DNA from: Clostridium putrefaciens | GTDB taxonomy: Bacteria; Bacillota; Clostridia; Clostridiales; Clostridiaceae | DNA: 64,000 bases | Direction of reading: 5' to 3' | Assembly (NCBI RefSeq): GCF_900461105.1 | Contig: NZ_UFWZ01000001.1 | Span: forward strand, 2,941,001 to 3,005,000 | Part shown: positions 1 through 8,750 of the stretch, in pieces | How positions within the stretch are numbered: the first letter of the stretch is position 1 | Layout: each line of letters opens with the position of its first letter | Translations under genes and position numbers: made by a program | The notes under the pieces: model-generated | Databases searched by the model: none | The model's input: the letters and a program-made list of their open reading frames with translations, nothing else | What the model was told of the DNA's origin: nothing

Positions 1-800
1 TTTGGTAATAATATCTTATCTTGTTCAAAGGAAGCAAATACATCTCCATGCTCTTCAAAAAGCTTAGAGTCTATTAAGTTCATCTGTGGACTTCCTATGA
101 ATCCTGCAACAAATACATTTTTCGGATGGTCATAAATATTTTGAGGGCTATCCACTTGTTGTATAAGCCCATCTTTCATAACTACAATCCTAGTTCCCAT
201 AGTCATAGCTTCTGTTTGATCATGAGTTACATATATAAATGTAGTTTGTAATCTTTTATGAAGCTTTGATATTTCAGTTCTCATTTGAACTCTAAGCTTT
301 GCATCAAGATTGGATAGAGGCTCGTCCATTAAAAACACCTTAGGTTCTCTAACAATAGCTCTTCCAAGTGCAACCCTTTGTCTTTGACCTCCTGATAATG
401 CCTTTGGTTTTCTCTCTAACAAATGTTCTATGTCTAAAACTCTAGCTGCTTCTCTTACCTTTTTTTCTATTAAAGCCTTATCCATTTTTCTTAGTTTAAG
501 TCCAAAAGCCATATTATCATATACAGTCATATGTGGATATAGTGCATAGTTTTGGAAGACCATAGCTATATCTCTATCTTTAGGAGCTACATCATTTACT
601 ATCTTATCTCCTATATATAGGTCCCCTTTAGATATTTCTTCAAGCCCTGCTATCATTCTTAGTGTAGTTGATTTACCACAACCTGATGGTCCTACAAATA
701 CTATAAATTCTTTATCTTCTATTTCTAAGTTAAAATCCTTTACCGCTGTAACATTTCCTGAATACACCTTATATATATTTTTCAATGATAAGTTAGCCAT
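1..800 (-). CDS. ugpC: ABC transporter ATP-binding protein, UgpC/MsmX/MalK type (3' end outside window)
   Basis: Energising ATPase of a carbohydrate-type ABC importer, on the cytoplasmic face of the membrane. About 266 residues are visible, read from the ATG at 798-800 behind a GGAGG site. They contain Walker A (GPSGCGKST), the Q-loop (FQNYALYPH), the LSGGQ signature followed by RQRVALGRA, Walker B ([16 protein letters not shown]) and the H-loop ([11 protein letters not shown]). The full-length family has about 360-370 residues, so the missing part is the C-terminal OB-fold regulatory domain, beyond base 1. No permease or solute-binding gene is adjacent on the visible side. Such ATPases often serve several sugar importers from an orphan locus, so the substrate cannot be assigned. 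Family assignment is secure; the symbol follows common usage for clostridial homologues. Confidence 0.93.
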   Translation of the reverse strand, partial: MANLSLKNIYKVYSGNVTAVKDFNLEIEDKEFIVFVGPSGCGKSTTLRMIAGLEEISKGDLYIGDKIVNDVAPKDRDIAMVFQNYALYPHMTVYDNMAFGLKLRKMDKALIEKKVREAARVLDIEHLLERKPKALSGGQRQRVALGRAIVREPKVFLMDEPLSNLDAKLRVQMRTEISKLHKRLQTTFIYVTHDQTEAMTMGTRIVVMKDGLIQQVDSPQNIYDHPKNVFVAGFIGSPQMNLIDSKLFEEHGDVFASFEQDKILLP

Positions 801-880
801 ATTTAATACCTCCAAATAAATCTTATTAACTATATCTTAACTTCTAATACAGATTAAATCTATTTGCAAAAGTGCCAAAT

Positions 881-1822
881 CTATCGCGGTGTATTTGTAG
901 AATAATACAACCCTTGATATATATCTTCTCTTTCAAGATAAGCATCTATAGAATTAAGTATCTCCCATTTCTTTAAACTCCACATAGGACCTACTAATAA
1001 GTCACGCGGTGAATCTCCTGTTAGTCTGTGTATTACCACTGATTCTGGTAATATTGCTATAGACTCTGCTATAAGTCTTACGTATTGTTCCATAGTAAGA
1101 AATCTCAATTCTCCACTTTCATAAAGATTTATAAGTGCAGTATCCTTCATAAGATGCAAAAGATGAAACTTTATACCTTGTATATCTAATGCTGATATAT
1201 ATCTTATTGTATTTAACATATCCTCTTCTGTTTCACTCGGCAATCCAAATATAGTATGAACAACTACATCTATGCCCTTTTCACGAAGCCTTTTTATAGA
1301 ACCTTCGAAAACATCAAGATTATATCCTCTATTTATCCTTTTTGCTGTTTCATCTTTACTTGTCTGTAATCCAAGTTCTACCCATAAATAAGTTTCTTTG
1401 CTTATCTCTTCTAAAAGAGAAATCACATCATCATCTAAGCAATCCGGCCTTGTAGCAATTGCAAGGCCTACCACACCTTCTTCTTTTAGAGCATCTTTAT
1501 ACTTCTTTCTTAATATATCTATAGGTGCATAAGTATTAGTATATGCTTGAAAATAAGCTATATACTTACCACTAGACCACTTTTTATTCATAATAGCCTT
1601 AACGTCTTCAAATTGATTTGATATAGAAAGCCGTCTATCGCCTGCAAAGTCGCCAGATCCTCTTTCACTGCAAAATATGCATCCCCCAGAGCTTATCTTT
1701 CCATCTCTATTAGGGCAAGAAAATCCAGCATCTATAGAAATCTTAAAGACCTTTTCTCCAAATTTATTTCTTAAAAAACAATTTAAATTATTGTACCTCT
1801 TTCCATTCCAACTCTTTTGCAT
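881..1822 (-). CDS. TIGR01212-family radical SAM protein (YhcC-like)
   Basis: Radical S-adenosylmethionine protein of 313 residues, the usual length for the YhcC/TIGR01212 group. The cluster-binding cysteines are in the spaced form typical of this group: CPNRDG at about residue 36, then GGCIFC ten residues later. This is followed by RGSGDFAG, the ATRPDCLDDD segment and the GLQTSKDETAKRINRG stretch of an Elp3-like TIM barrel. The ATG at 1820-1822 is preceded by AGGGGG. It stands alone between the ABC ATPase and a lipoprotein, both on the same strand. The biochemical reaction of the family is not established, so no substrate is given. Confidence 0.9.
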   Translation of the reverse strand: MQKSWNGKRYNNLNCFLRNKFGEKVFKISIDAGFSCPNRDGKISSGGCIFCSERGSGDFAGDRRLSISNQFEDVKAIMNKKWSSGKYIAYFQAYTNTYAPIDILRKKYKDALKEEGVVGLAIATRPDCLDDDVISLLEEISKETYLWVELGLQTSKDETAKRINRGYNLDVFEGSIKRLREKGIDVVVHTIFGLPSETEEDMLNTIRYISALDIQGIKFHLLHLMKDTALINLYESGELRFLTMEQYVRLIAESIAILPESVVIHRLTGDSPRDLLVGPMWSLKKWEILNSIDAYLEREDIYQGLYYSTNTPR

Positions 1823-1933
1823 ATTTCCCCCTTAACCTTTTGAAATATATATTTTACATAGTATATAGCTTTCATTAAAATTATTAAATAAAAACTTATA
1901 TACCTTATTTACTAATTTCCACTTAAAATTATA

Positions 1934-3022
1934 TCACATTTTAGTAAGCTTCATATCTTTTAGCTCTATCTTCCATCTTCCTTGTTTTTCTCTATCTTTA
2001 CCTTCTTTTGCTGATACATCAAATATCATGCCATCTTTATCAAAGGAATAAAATGTAACATTGAACTCTTCTATTGGAAATTCCTTTTCTAAATCTATAT
2101 TTAATAAGTTTCCTTTATCTACATCATACACCCTTACTCCCATACCTTTATCTTTTACTTCATATTGTGTCATGAAATACTTTTCATCTAAAGAAAAACA
2201 TAAATTTTTAATCATAGTGTCTTTTAAAATATCTAAAGAAGTTATCTCTTTACCAACAGGTGTTTCTCGTACCTTAACCCTACTAGAACCCTTACTACCT
2301 CCATTTGCACCACCTGTTTCCTCACTTGAACTTCCTCCTTGCACCATAAGACTCTCATCTAATTTTATAATAGCCACAAAGGAATCTTTGTCATAAGTAC
2401 TAACAGCAATCCGATCTCCAGAAAAAGAAAAAGCTATAACGCCAAAATTAGTCTTTGGTATAGATATCTTCATCATGCTTCCTTTATCATTTTTAGAAAA
2501 TCCATATTGAGGTATGCCTGATTTATCTATTAATAAATTAGTTTTAACATTATCTTTATTTCTTATTCTAATTTCCTCATCTTCATAAAATGCTTCTTTT
2601 TCCGTTGTAACATTTATATCAGATATCTTATATTCTTCTGCATCTTCTTTAATTACCTTTATGCTATAACTGTCTAAATTAGCTCTAGAGTCTTTATTAG
2701 ATACTCTACTAACTTTTGCTTTTACAAGAAGTGAATCCTTTAGTTCATTAGAGTCTTCAATGTTATATCCACATATATTTATATCCGACGATATAAACTC
2801 TAAAGACTTATCCCACATACTTTCAACAGATAACCTTTTTACAGTATTTATGTCACCTTTACTTATAGCCTCTAAATAATTTTTTACTGTTTGTGTAGCA
2901 ATCTTACTATTGAATTTATCCTCCTGGTTTTCATTAAGTTCTTTGATCTTATCATTGGCCTTACAGCTTATAAACATAATTGACATTAGCATTACTAATA
3001 CAAAATACAATGTCTTTTTCAT
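1934..3022 (-). CDS. predicted lipoprotein with an N-terminal NTF2-like segment and a propeller-like C-terminal half
   Basis: Unrecognised protein of 362 residues. It begins with a lipoprotein signal peptide: a charged start, a hydrophobic core, then FISC with the lipidated cysteine near residue 20, so it should be anchored on the outer face of the membrane. After the signal, TVKNYLEAISKGDINTVKRL resembles the start of an NTF2-like or DUF4878-type domain. From about residue 170 there are repeated blocks of the form 'FSFSGDRIAVSTYD' and 'FSLDEKYFMTQYEV', the strand-turn pattern of WD40/TolB-like propellers. A Gly/Ser-rich run (about residues 228-247) separates two such blocks. The ATG follows GAGGTGG. 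No function can be assigned. Confidence 0.72.
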   Translation of the reverse strand: MKKTLYFVLVMLMSIMFISCKANDKIKELNENQEDKFNSKIATQTVKNYLEAISKGDINTVKRLSVESMWDKSLEFISSDINICGYNIEDSNELKDSLLVKAKVSRVSNKDSRANLDSYSIKVIKEDAEEYKISDINVTTEKEAFYEDEEIRIRNKDNVKTNLLIDKSGIPQYGFSKNDKGSMMKISIPKTNFGVIAFSFSGDRIAVSTYDKDSFVAIIKLDESLMVQGGSSSEETGGANGGSKGSSRVKVRETPVGKEITSLDILKDTMIKNLCFSLDEKYFMTQYEVKDKGMGVRVYDVDKGNLLNIDLEKEFPIEEFNVTFYSFDKDGMIFDVSAKEGKDREKQGRWKIELKDMKLTKM

Positions 3023-3166
3023 AATACCACCTCTATTTCATAGCCTTTTGTATAATTTATCTTTCCCTGTTTTCTAAAATTAAATCTTTAATATTAAAAT
3101 TATAAGCATTTAAAATAAATTTCTATATATATTTATATAGGAAACATTATTAAGGATGGGAGCACT

Positions 3167-4231
3167 TTGAAAAAAGATCTAAGAGAAGTATACCAAGTAG
3201 CTACAGTTTTTATAGGCACTATAGTAGGAGCTGGTCTCGCTTCTGGGAAAGAAATAACTCAATTTTTCACAGCTTACGGGTATAAAAGCCTTATGGGTAT
3301 ATTAATTTGTGGTATTATGTATGTCTTTATAGGGTCACTTATATCTGACATAAGTTTAAAGCATAACCTAAGATCTTATAATGATCTTATTCGAACAGTA
3401 AGCCCTGGCTTTTTAGGGTTGGTAACAGATATCATAACAGGATTCTTTCTACTAAGTGGAAGTTCTATAATACTTGCGGGAAGTGGGGCTCTTATACATC
3501 AATACTTTGGAATTTCTAATTGGATAGGAACTATGCTTATGGTTATACTATCCATACTTGTATTATTAAAAGATACAGATGGACTTATTAAGATTAATTC
3601 CTTTATAGTTCCTTCATTAGTTACTGTTATAATTATAACCTTCTTACTTTATATCTTATTTTATTCAAATTATAAAACCATTATATACGATCTAAAAGTG
3701 GTTCCCTTTGAAAAAAGGCCTTGGATTATATCTTGTTTACTTTATTGTGGATTCAACCTTTTAAGTTGTAGTGGTGTCCTTGTTCCTTTAAGTACGGAAG
3801 TTAAAAATAAATCCAATATGAGAAAAGGAATACTAATAGGCTCTATTGTTCTTACTATACTCTGCCTCTTTTTAAATATTATGCTAATGCTTAATAAGCC
3901 GTATATATATCAATACGAAATACCTCTTTTATATATAGCAAATAGATTTGGTAAACCACTCCAAATCATGATTCTTATAATAATTTGGTTTGAAATGTTT
4001 TCAACAGAGGTTTCAAATATATATAGTATATCTAAAAGCTTAGAGCAAAAGCTTAACATTACTTTTAATAATTGCATATTTATTGTAATGCTTATAGCAA
4101 TCCCCATATCAAAAATAGGATTTTCAAGATTAATAACAATTCTTTATCCTGCTTTTGGAGTAATAAGTCTTATATTTATAGGCCAGCTTATTTATTTTAG
4201 TATAAAACCCACTAAATTTAAAAAGTATTAG
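3167..4231 (+). CDS. YkvI-family membrane protein (APC-type transporter fold)
   Basis: Integral membrane protein of 354 residues with about ten hydrophobic segments. It opens with TVFIGTIVGAGLASGKEI, the glycine-rich broken first helix typical of APC-superfamily carriers and of the YkvI group (COG3949), so a transport role is likely but the substrate is unknown. Translation begins at TTG (3167-3169), seven bases after GGATGGG; no ATG lies nearby in frame. It is followed 76 bases later by a co-directional radical SAM gene, and the terminator at 5242-5290 lies after both. It could be described as a spore-germination-permease relative, but no germination operon surrounds it. Confidence 0.82.
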   Translation: MKKDLREVYQVATVFIGTIVGAGLASGKEITQFFTAYGYKSLMGILICGIMYVFIGSLISDISLKHNLRSYNDLIRTVSPGFLGLVTDIITGFFLLSGSSIILAGSGALIHQYFGISNWIGTMLMVILSILVLLKDTDGLIKINSFIVPSLVTVIIITFLLYILFYSNYKTIIYDLKVVPFEKRPWIISCLLYCGFNLLSCSGVLVPLSTEVKNKSNMRKGILIGSIVLTILCLFLNIMLMLNKPYIYQYEIPLLYIANRFGKPLQIMILIIIWFEMFSTEVSNIYSISKSLEQKLNITFNNCIFIVMLIAIPISKIGFSRLITILYPAFGVISLIFIGQLIYFSIKPTKFKKY

Positions 4232-4307
4232 TAAAATAACCTTATAAAAATATACTTAGTAAATGGTATAATATTTATATATATAATTTATTAAGGTGGT
4301 TTTACCT

Positions 4308-5210
4308 ATGTTATCAATGCTAAATAAATGTAAATTATGCCCTAGAGAGTGTAATGTAAATAGATTAAACGGGGAACTTGGCTTTTGTAAATCTAGTGAT
4401 AAAGTTATTATTTCAAGAGCATCTCTTCACCTTTTTGAGGAGCCTTGTGTTTCAGGAACCAAGGGATCCGGAACAGTTTTTTTCTCTAATTGCAATTTAA
4501 GTTGTGTATTTTGTCAAAATCATTGTATAAGTCAAGAGGGTTTAGGCATGGAAGTTTCTATAGACAGGTTGTCTAACATCTTTCTAAAACTTCAAGAAAA
4601 GGGTGCGAGTAACATAAACTTAGTCACTCCAACTCATTATGTACCACAAATAATAGAATCATTAATCTTAGCTAAATCTAAAGGGCTATCTATTCCTATA
4701 CTTTATAACTCCAACGGATATGATAGCCTAGATACCATAAATGCTTTAGATGGTTATATAGACGTATATCTTCCTGATCTAAAATATTTTAATTCTAAGT
4801 ATTCATTAAAATATTCAAAATCAAAGGATTACTTTGAAAAAGCTTCTATCGCTATTAAAGAAATGTACAATCAAGTAGGTAAAGTTAAATTTGATGAGAA
4901 TGGTCTGATAAAAAAGGGTGTCATAATAAGGCACTTAATGCTTCCAGGGCTTTTATTTGATTCTAAAAAGATTATAGACTTTATTTACAATTCCTTTAAA
5001 GATGATGTGTACATAAGCATTATGAATCAATATACACCTATGTTTAAAGCATCGAATCATGAGGAAATAAATAGGCCGCTAAATCCATTGCACTATGATA
5101 TCCTCATAAATTATGCTCTAGATTTAGGTATTACTAATGCCTTTATTCAAGGCTCTGGATCAGATTCCAAGGACTTTGTTCCAGACTTTAAAAGTTTTAT
5201 TGGACTTTAA
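4308..5210 (+). CDS. PflA-like radical SAM protein (COG1313)
   Basis: Radical SAM protein related to pyruvate formate-lyase activating enzymes. The canonical CxxxCxxC lies in SNCNLSCVFCQN at about residue 65. It is preceded by a cysteine-rich N terminus (CKLCPRECNVNR and GELGFC), which in COG1313 proteins probably binds a further cluster. The chosen start is the ATG at 4308, because AAGGTGG at 4293-4299 is correctly spaced for it; an upstream GTG at 4296 lies inside that ribosome site and is unlikely. This gives 300 residues. It may share a transcript with the YkvI-like gene. COG1313 proteins are presumed glycyl-radical or peptide activators, but the partner here is not visible. Confidence 0.85.
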   Translation: MLSMLNKCKLCPRECNVNRLNGELGFCKSSDKVIISRASLHLFEEPCVSGTKGSGTVFFSNCNLSCVFCQNHCISQEGLGMEVSIDRLSNIFLKLQEKGASNINLVTPTHYVPQIIESLILAKSKGLSIPILYNSNGYDSLDTINALDGYIDVYLPDLKYFNSKYSLKYSKSKDYFEKASIAIKEMYNQVGKVKFDENGLIKKGVIIRHLMLPGLLFDSKKIIDFIYNSFKDDVYISIMNQYTPMFKASNHEEINRPLNPLHYDILINYALDLGITNAFIQGSGSDSKDFVPDFKSFIGL

Positions 5211-5241
5211 TGTGTTTAAAAATAATTCTAAACAATTAAAA

Positions 5242-5290
5242 AGCTAAAGGGTACATAGATTAATCCATGTACTCTTTAGCTCTTTTTATA
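5242..5290. terminator. bidirectional terminator between convergent genes
   Basis: A near-perfect hairpin runs from AGCTAAAGGGTACAT to ATGTACTCTTTAGCT and is flanked by A-rich and T-rich tracts. It sits between the COG1313 radical SAM gene (+) and the H-NOX receptor gene (-), so it probably serves both. Confidence 0.85.
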
Positions 5291-5305
5291 AATATATTCT
5301 AAACC

Positions 5306-7099
5306 TTATATATTATACTTTTCTAGGTCCTTTCTAAAGTTTTCAGTTATTAACTTAAAGTTAGAGATATTTCCTATAAGATTTTGAAGCTCTTCAGTAT
5401 AATTTAATACACTAGCACTTACTTCTTCTGAAGATGCTGAGTTTTCTTCTGCTATAGATGCTAAAGTTTCAATAGTATTATAAAGATTGGCTATAGACTC
5501 TGCTTCATTGTTGAGTTCATTAATAGTCTTTATCATAGACTTTGAAACAATTTGTATAGATTTAGTTGCTTCATAGCTTATATCTTTTACTTTGCCTAAA
5601 CTTTTTGATTCATTTTTTAATATATAATACTGTCCATCTATATTGTCTACAAGAAGTTTTATATCATCTACAAATTCTTCCAAGTTAACATTTATTTCTT
5701 TTACCGCTCCCTTAGATTGTTCTGCTAGCTTTCTTATGGATTCTGCAACCACTGCAAATCCTCTTCCTTGATCGCCAGCTCTTGCAGCTTCAATAGAAGC
5801 ATTAAGTGCAAGTAAATTGGTTTGTTCAGATATACCTGAAACTATGGATACAATGCTTGTTATGTCTTTTGCCCTAGTTTGTAATTTATCTCCTTTGTCT
5901 TTAACATCTAAAAAGCTATTTAAAGACTGAAGTATGTTACTACTAGTATTTTCTATATTGCTATAGCTGTTATTAATCTTTTCTAATGCTTTTTCAAGTT
6001 CTAATTTATTATCATTTTCATTATTTACTATAGTTTTTAATGATTCTATATCTTCATTTAATTTTAGAGCAGCATCTTCTGTATTTTCAGCCTGTGACAC
6101 AGCTCCATTAGCTACTTGCTCCACTACCTCAGTTATTTCCTCTGAGGTATGACTCATAGCATCAGATATCTTATTTATACTCTCAACGAAAGTATTCATT
6201 TCATCTGTCATTCCTTTAAACTGTGTAAAATCAGCCTTAATTACCTTTTTATAATCTTTTATAAGTCCAAATATATCTTCAAAAAAGTCATTAGTAACCA
6301 TATTACTTTCATAATTATACCTTCCTGATGCTATTTTCTTTAATTCTTCCTCAATCATAGTCTTTGGCATATTAAGCAACGTAACCCCAATCCCTGCAAA
6401 TATACCCGACGATAACCCTAAAATCAAAGCCTTGAAATTAATACCCACCAAAGGAAGTGCTACTAACGTAGTTGTAATAGATGTGAATATTGCAGCTTTA
6501 GCGGAAAAGCTTTTAATAAAACCAAAAGATAGCAAGTTATTCCAAAAGTATTTCTTTTTATAATATATATCTTTAGGAAATGTCATTTTTAATTTTAATG
6601 AATTGCTTGTCCTTTCAATTTCTTCATATTTAACATCTTCTTTGAAAAACTCATTACAGCCATCAGTAAGCCCCAAAAAGTAATCAAACATGCCTCTTTC
6701 TGATTTATAGAAAAATATAGCTTCTCTTTGTGATATTGGCTCTATAGTTACTAGTGGTGGTTTAGCCCCTTTAAACTTTTTAGTCATCACTACATGGATA
6801 TCAAACAAAGACTTTAAGAATGAATACATGTTTTCTTGTTGAAAAAATGCTGGGTAATCCCTATGAAATGCCCTTAAATTATCTTTTCCGATTATCCTCC
6901 AAAGTTCCTTAACCTCTAAGTTGTTACTTAGAGCTATATTGGAGATTACCTTTTTAATATCATTATCATCAACATTTTCTACAGGTGTAAAAATTTTAGT
7001 AGAATTCCATCCTGCATCTTTCATAGCATTATCTACTGTAGTATTTCCATAAAGTCTTCTGCAAGTTTTCATCCAAGTTGATACCACTGTTCCCTTCAC
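5306..7099 (-). CDS. H-NOX (HNOB) heme domain fused to a methyl-accepting chemotaxis signalling domain
   Basis: Membrane-anchored gas-sensing chemoreceptor of 597 residues. Residues 1-185 are an H-NOX domain: the proximal heme ligand is H102 (FDIH), the heme propionate motif Y131-x-S133-x-R135 reads YKSER, and P115 is present in KPP. The distal residues W9, N74 and Y140 match, at identical numbering, the hydrogen-bond network of the O2-binding Thermoanaerobacter H-NOX. Two closely spaced hydrophobic segments (about 201-219 and 223-242) form a membrane hairpin with no periplasmic domain, so sensing is cytoplasmic. The rest is the coiled-coil MCP domain with the conserved tip ([20 protein letters not shown]). 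Start is GTG at 7097-7099, seven bases after GGGGAG; the H-NOX numbering supports it. It is monocistronic. Family knowledge says Y140 stabilises bound O2; O2 as the natural ligand here is inference. Confidence 0.95.
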   Translation of the reverse strand: MKGTVVSTWMKTCRRLYGNTTVDNAMKDAGWNSTKIFTPVENVDDNDIKKVISNIALSNNLEVKELWRIIGKDNLRAFHRDYPAFFQQENMYSFLKSLFDIHVVMTKKFKGAKPPLVTIEPISQREAIFFYKSERGMFDYFLGLTDGCNEFFKEDVKYEEIERTSNSLKLKMTFPKDIYYKKKYFWNNLLSFGFIKSFSAKAAIFTSITTTLVALPLVGINFKALILGLSSGIFAGIGVTLLNMPKTMIEEELKKIASGRYNYESNMVTNDFFEDIFGLIKDYKKVIKADFTQFKGMTDEMNTFVESINKISDAMSHTSEEITEVVEQVANGAVSQAENTEDAALKLNEDIESLKTIVNNENDNKLELEKALEKINNSYSNIENTSSNILQSLNSFLDVKDKGDKLQTRAKDITSIVSIVSGISEQTNLLALNASIEAARAGDQGRGFAVVAESIRKLAEQSKGAVKEINVNLEEFVDDIKLLVDNIDGQYYILKNESKSLGKVKDISYEATKSIQIVSKSMIKTINELNNEAESIANLYNTIETLASIAEENSASSEEVSASVLNYTEELQNLIGNISNFKLITENFRKDLEKYNI

Positions 7100-7261
7100 C
7101 TTTATACTCCCCTTCTTATGTAAACTTATTATATGAATGTTTATTAATATGTATTTTCATTTTAACTCATATTTGTTACAATGTATAATATTTCTTTATT
7201 GTATTTCATAATATTAAGGTTTAATATTATACTTCAATTTCAATATCCTTTTATAAAATCA

Positions 7262-7309
7262 AAAAGGGATTTCTAAAATACCTTATACAACCTTTTAAAA
7301 ATCCCTTTT
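7262..7309 (-). terminator. terminator of the csp-sleC transcription unit
   Basis: Inverted repeat AAAAGGGATTT / AAATCCCTTTT with a T-rich run on the minus strand, 33 bases beyond the sleC stop. Confidence 0.8.
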
Positions 7310-7341
7310 GATATTATACTCTATCTTATAACTTATATTAA

Positions 7342-8682
7342 TCAGTCCGTATATCTAAAGCTTGGCATGTGCTCTTTATTATAGCCCTCGAAAGTGGTAG
7401 GTGGGAAAAATGTACGTTCCGTATTTCCTACACTTGATCTTAACTCACTTATCTTTGTTACCGCCACATAAATATCTGATATCTTATACCAAGTTGGATA
7501 GTCTACCATTCCCGTAGCTGGAAATCCGAATATACTTTGAAATTGTCTTACCGCTTCTTTTGTAGCTTCCCCATACACCCCATCTACAGCTTGTTTATTT
7601 ATAGCTGGATAGTTTTGTGCTATCCTGTTTAAATAGGTTTGAACCGTTTTAACTGCGGCCCCTCTAGATCCTATAGTTAAAACACGTCCAGGATAAGAGG
7701 ACGGTATTCCTTGAACAAATTCTGCAGTAGTAAGAATTATATCACTTCCATAAAAGTTAGTTAATATTTCATAGGGTGTTCTCCCACTATCCCCGAGACT
7801 CTTACTCCCCCACTGAGTAAGCCATCCTGGACACTGAACATTGAAGCCATCACAATATTGTGTTAGCAAAGGTTGCTTTGCACCAATTCTTTGTACATAA
7901 GTAGAAAATATCTCATCTACTATTCTATTTATGTTATCATAAATATTTCTTCCATAATTAAAGGCTTGATCAAAAGCTGTTGAATTTGTTATTTGAAATC
8001 CCTTACCTTTTCCCCTATACCACTCCGTATATACCCTATTTAAAGAAAAAGATATCATACAATATATATTTGCCCTTAAAGTACTTTCAGACCAAGTAGA
8101 AAACACCTCACTAGAAGCTACATTTTTGATGTAGTCCTTAAATCTTACAGTATAATTAGGTGCTGTAGTGTCATCAGGCACCCCTCCGTGCACTACTATA
8201 TATTCTGGTATTACAGGACTTGGAAGAACTACAAACCCACTAGGTGGAGGAGGTAATGGCTTATCAGGATCTTCTGGTATCTTAGGTGGGAAGTCACCAA
8301 CTAAAGTATTAGGAGGAATTACTATAAGCCTTTCAGTTTGACGACTATTTCTACTAGGTGGTACCATACTAACCTGTTGAAGAGCTACCCTATCAGGATA
8401 AACCTGACATCCTTTTATAAATACAGGTTTAAATCCTTCAGCCTCAACATTTATATCAACAAAACTATATGGAAGTTTATCGGATGGCCTCATTGAATTT
8501 TCTAGGGGTGGAGTTTTAACATCTACTTCCATAGTAAAGCCTGAAGAATCAGAGGTTAAAACTACACTTTGTCGCCTTAATTTCTCCTCCCCTACCTCAA
8601 CTATTGTAACCTTCGCCTTTTCTATAGGTATATAATTTTCCTGTTTAAATATTTGAACTTGAACTCTACCTTTTTCAGTCAT
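7342..8682 (-). CDS. sleC: spore cortex-lytic enzyme SleC (precursor form)
   Basis: Peptidoglycan hydrolase stored as a zymogen in the spore and activated by Csp proteases at germination. The 446-residue product has the SleC layout. First comes an N-terminal pro-domain (about 1-150) with the hallmark GDFPPKIPEDPDKPLPPPP junction. The central SpoIID-like lytic domain follows (about 180-330, with KNVASSEVFSTW, NRVYTEWYRGKG and CDGFNVQCPGW). The C-terminal peptidoglycan-binding domain is at about 355-425 (GSRGAAVKTVQTYLNRI, DGVYGEATKEAVRQF). The ATG at 8680-8682 is preceded by AAGGGG; a further 15 codons upstream lie before the ribosome site and are excluded. It lies 68 bases downstream of the Csp protease gene on the same strand, the conserved order in clostridia. 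Confidence 0.95.
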   Translation of the reverse strand: MTEKGRVQVQIFKQENYIPIEKAKVTIVEVGEEKLRRQSVVLTSDSSGFTMEVDVKTPPLENSMRPSDKLPYSFVDINVEAEGFKPVFIKGCQVYPDRVALQQVSMVPPSRNSRQTERLIVIPPNTLVGDFPPKIPEDPDKPLPPPPSGFVVLPSPVIPEYIVVHGGVPDDTTAPNYTVRFKDYIKNVASSEVFSTWSESTLRANIYCMISFSLNRVYTEWYRGKGKGFQITNSTAFDQAFNYGRNIYDNINRIVDEIFSTYVQRIGAKQPLLTQYCDGFNVQCPGWLTQWGSKSLGDSGRTPYEILTNFYGSDIILTTAEFVQGIPSSYPGRVLTIGSRGAAVKTVQTYLNRIAQNYPAINKQAVDGVYGEATKEAVRQFQSIFGFPATGMVDYPTWYKISDIYVAVTKISELRSSVGNTERTFFPPTTFEGYNKEHMPSFRYTD

Positions 8683-8750
8683 AAATATGCCCCTTATAAT
8701 AATAATCTTTATATAGATTATGAACACTTAGTTTCTATTGTTACTACATT

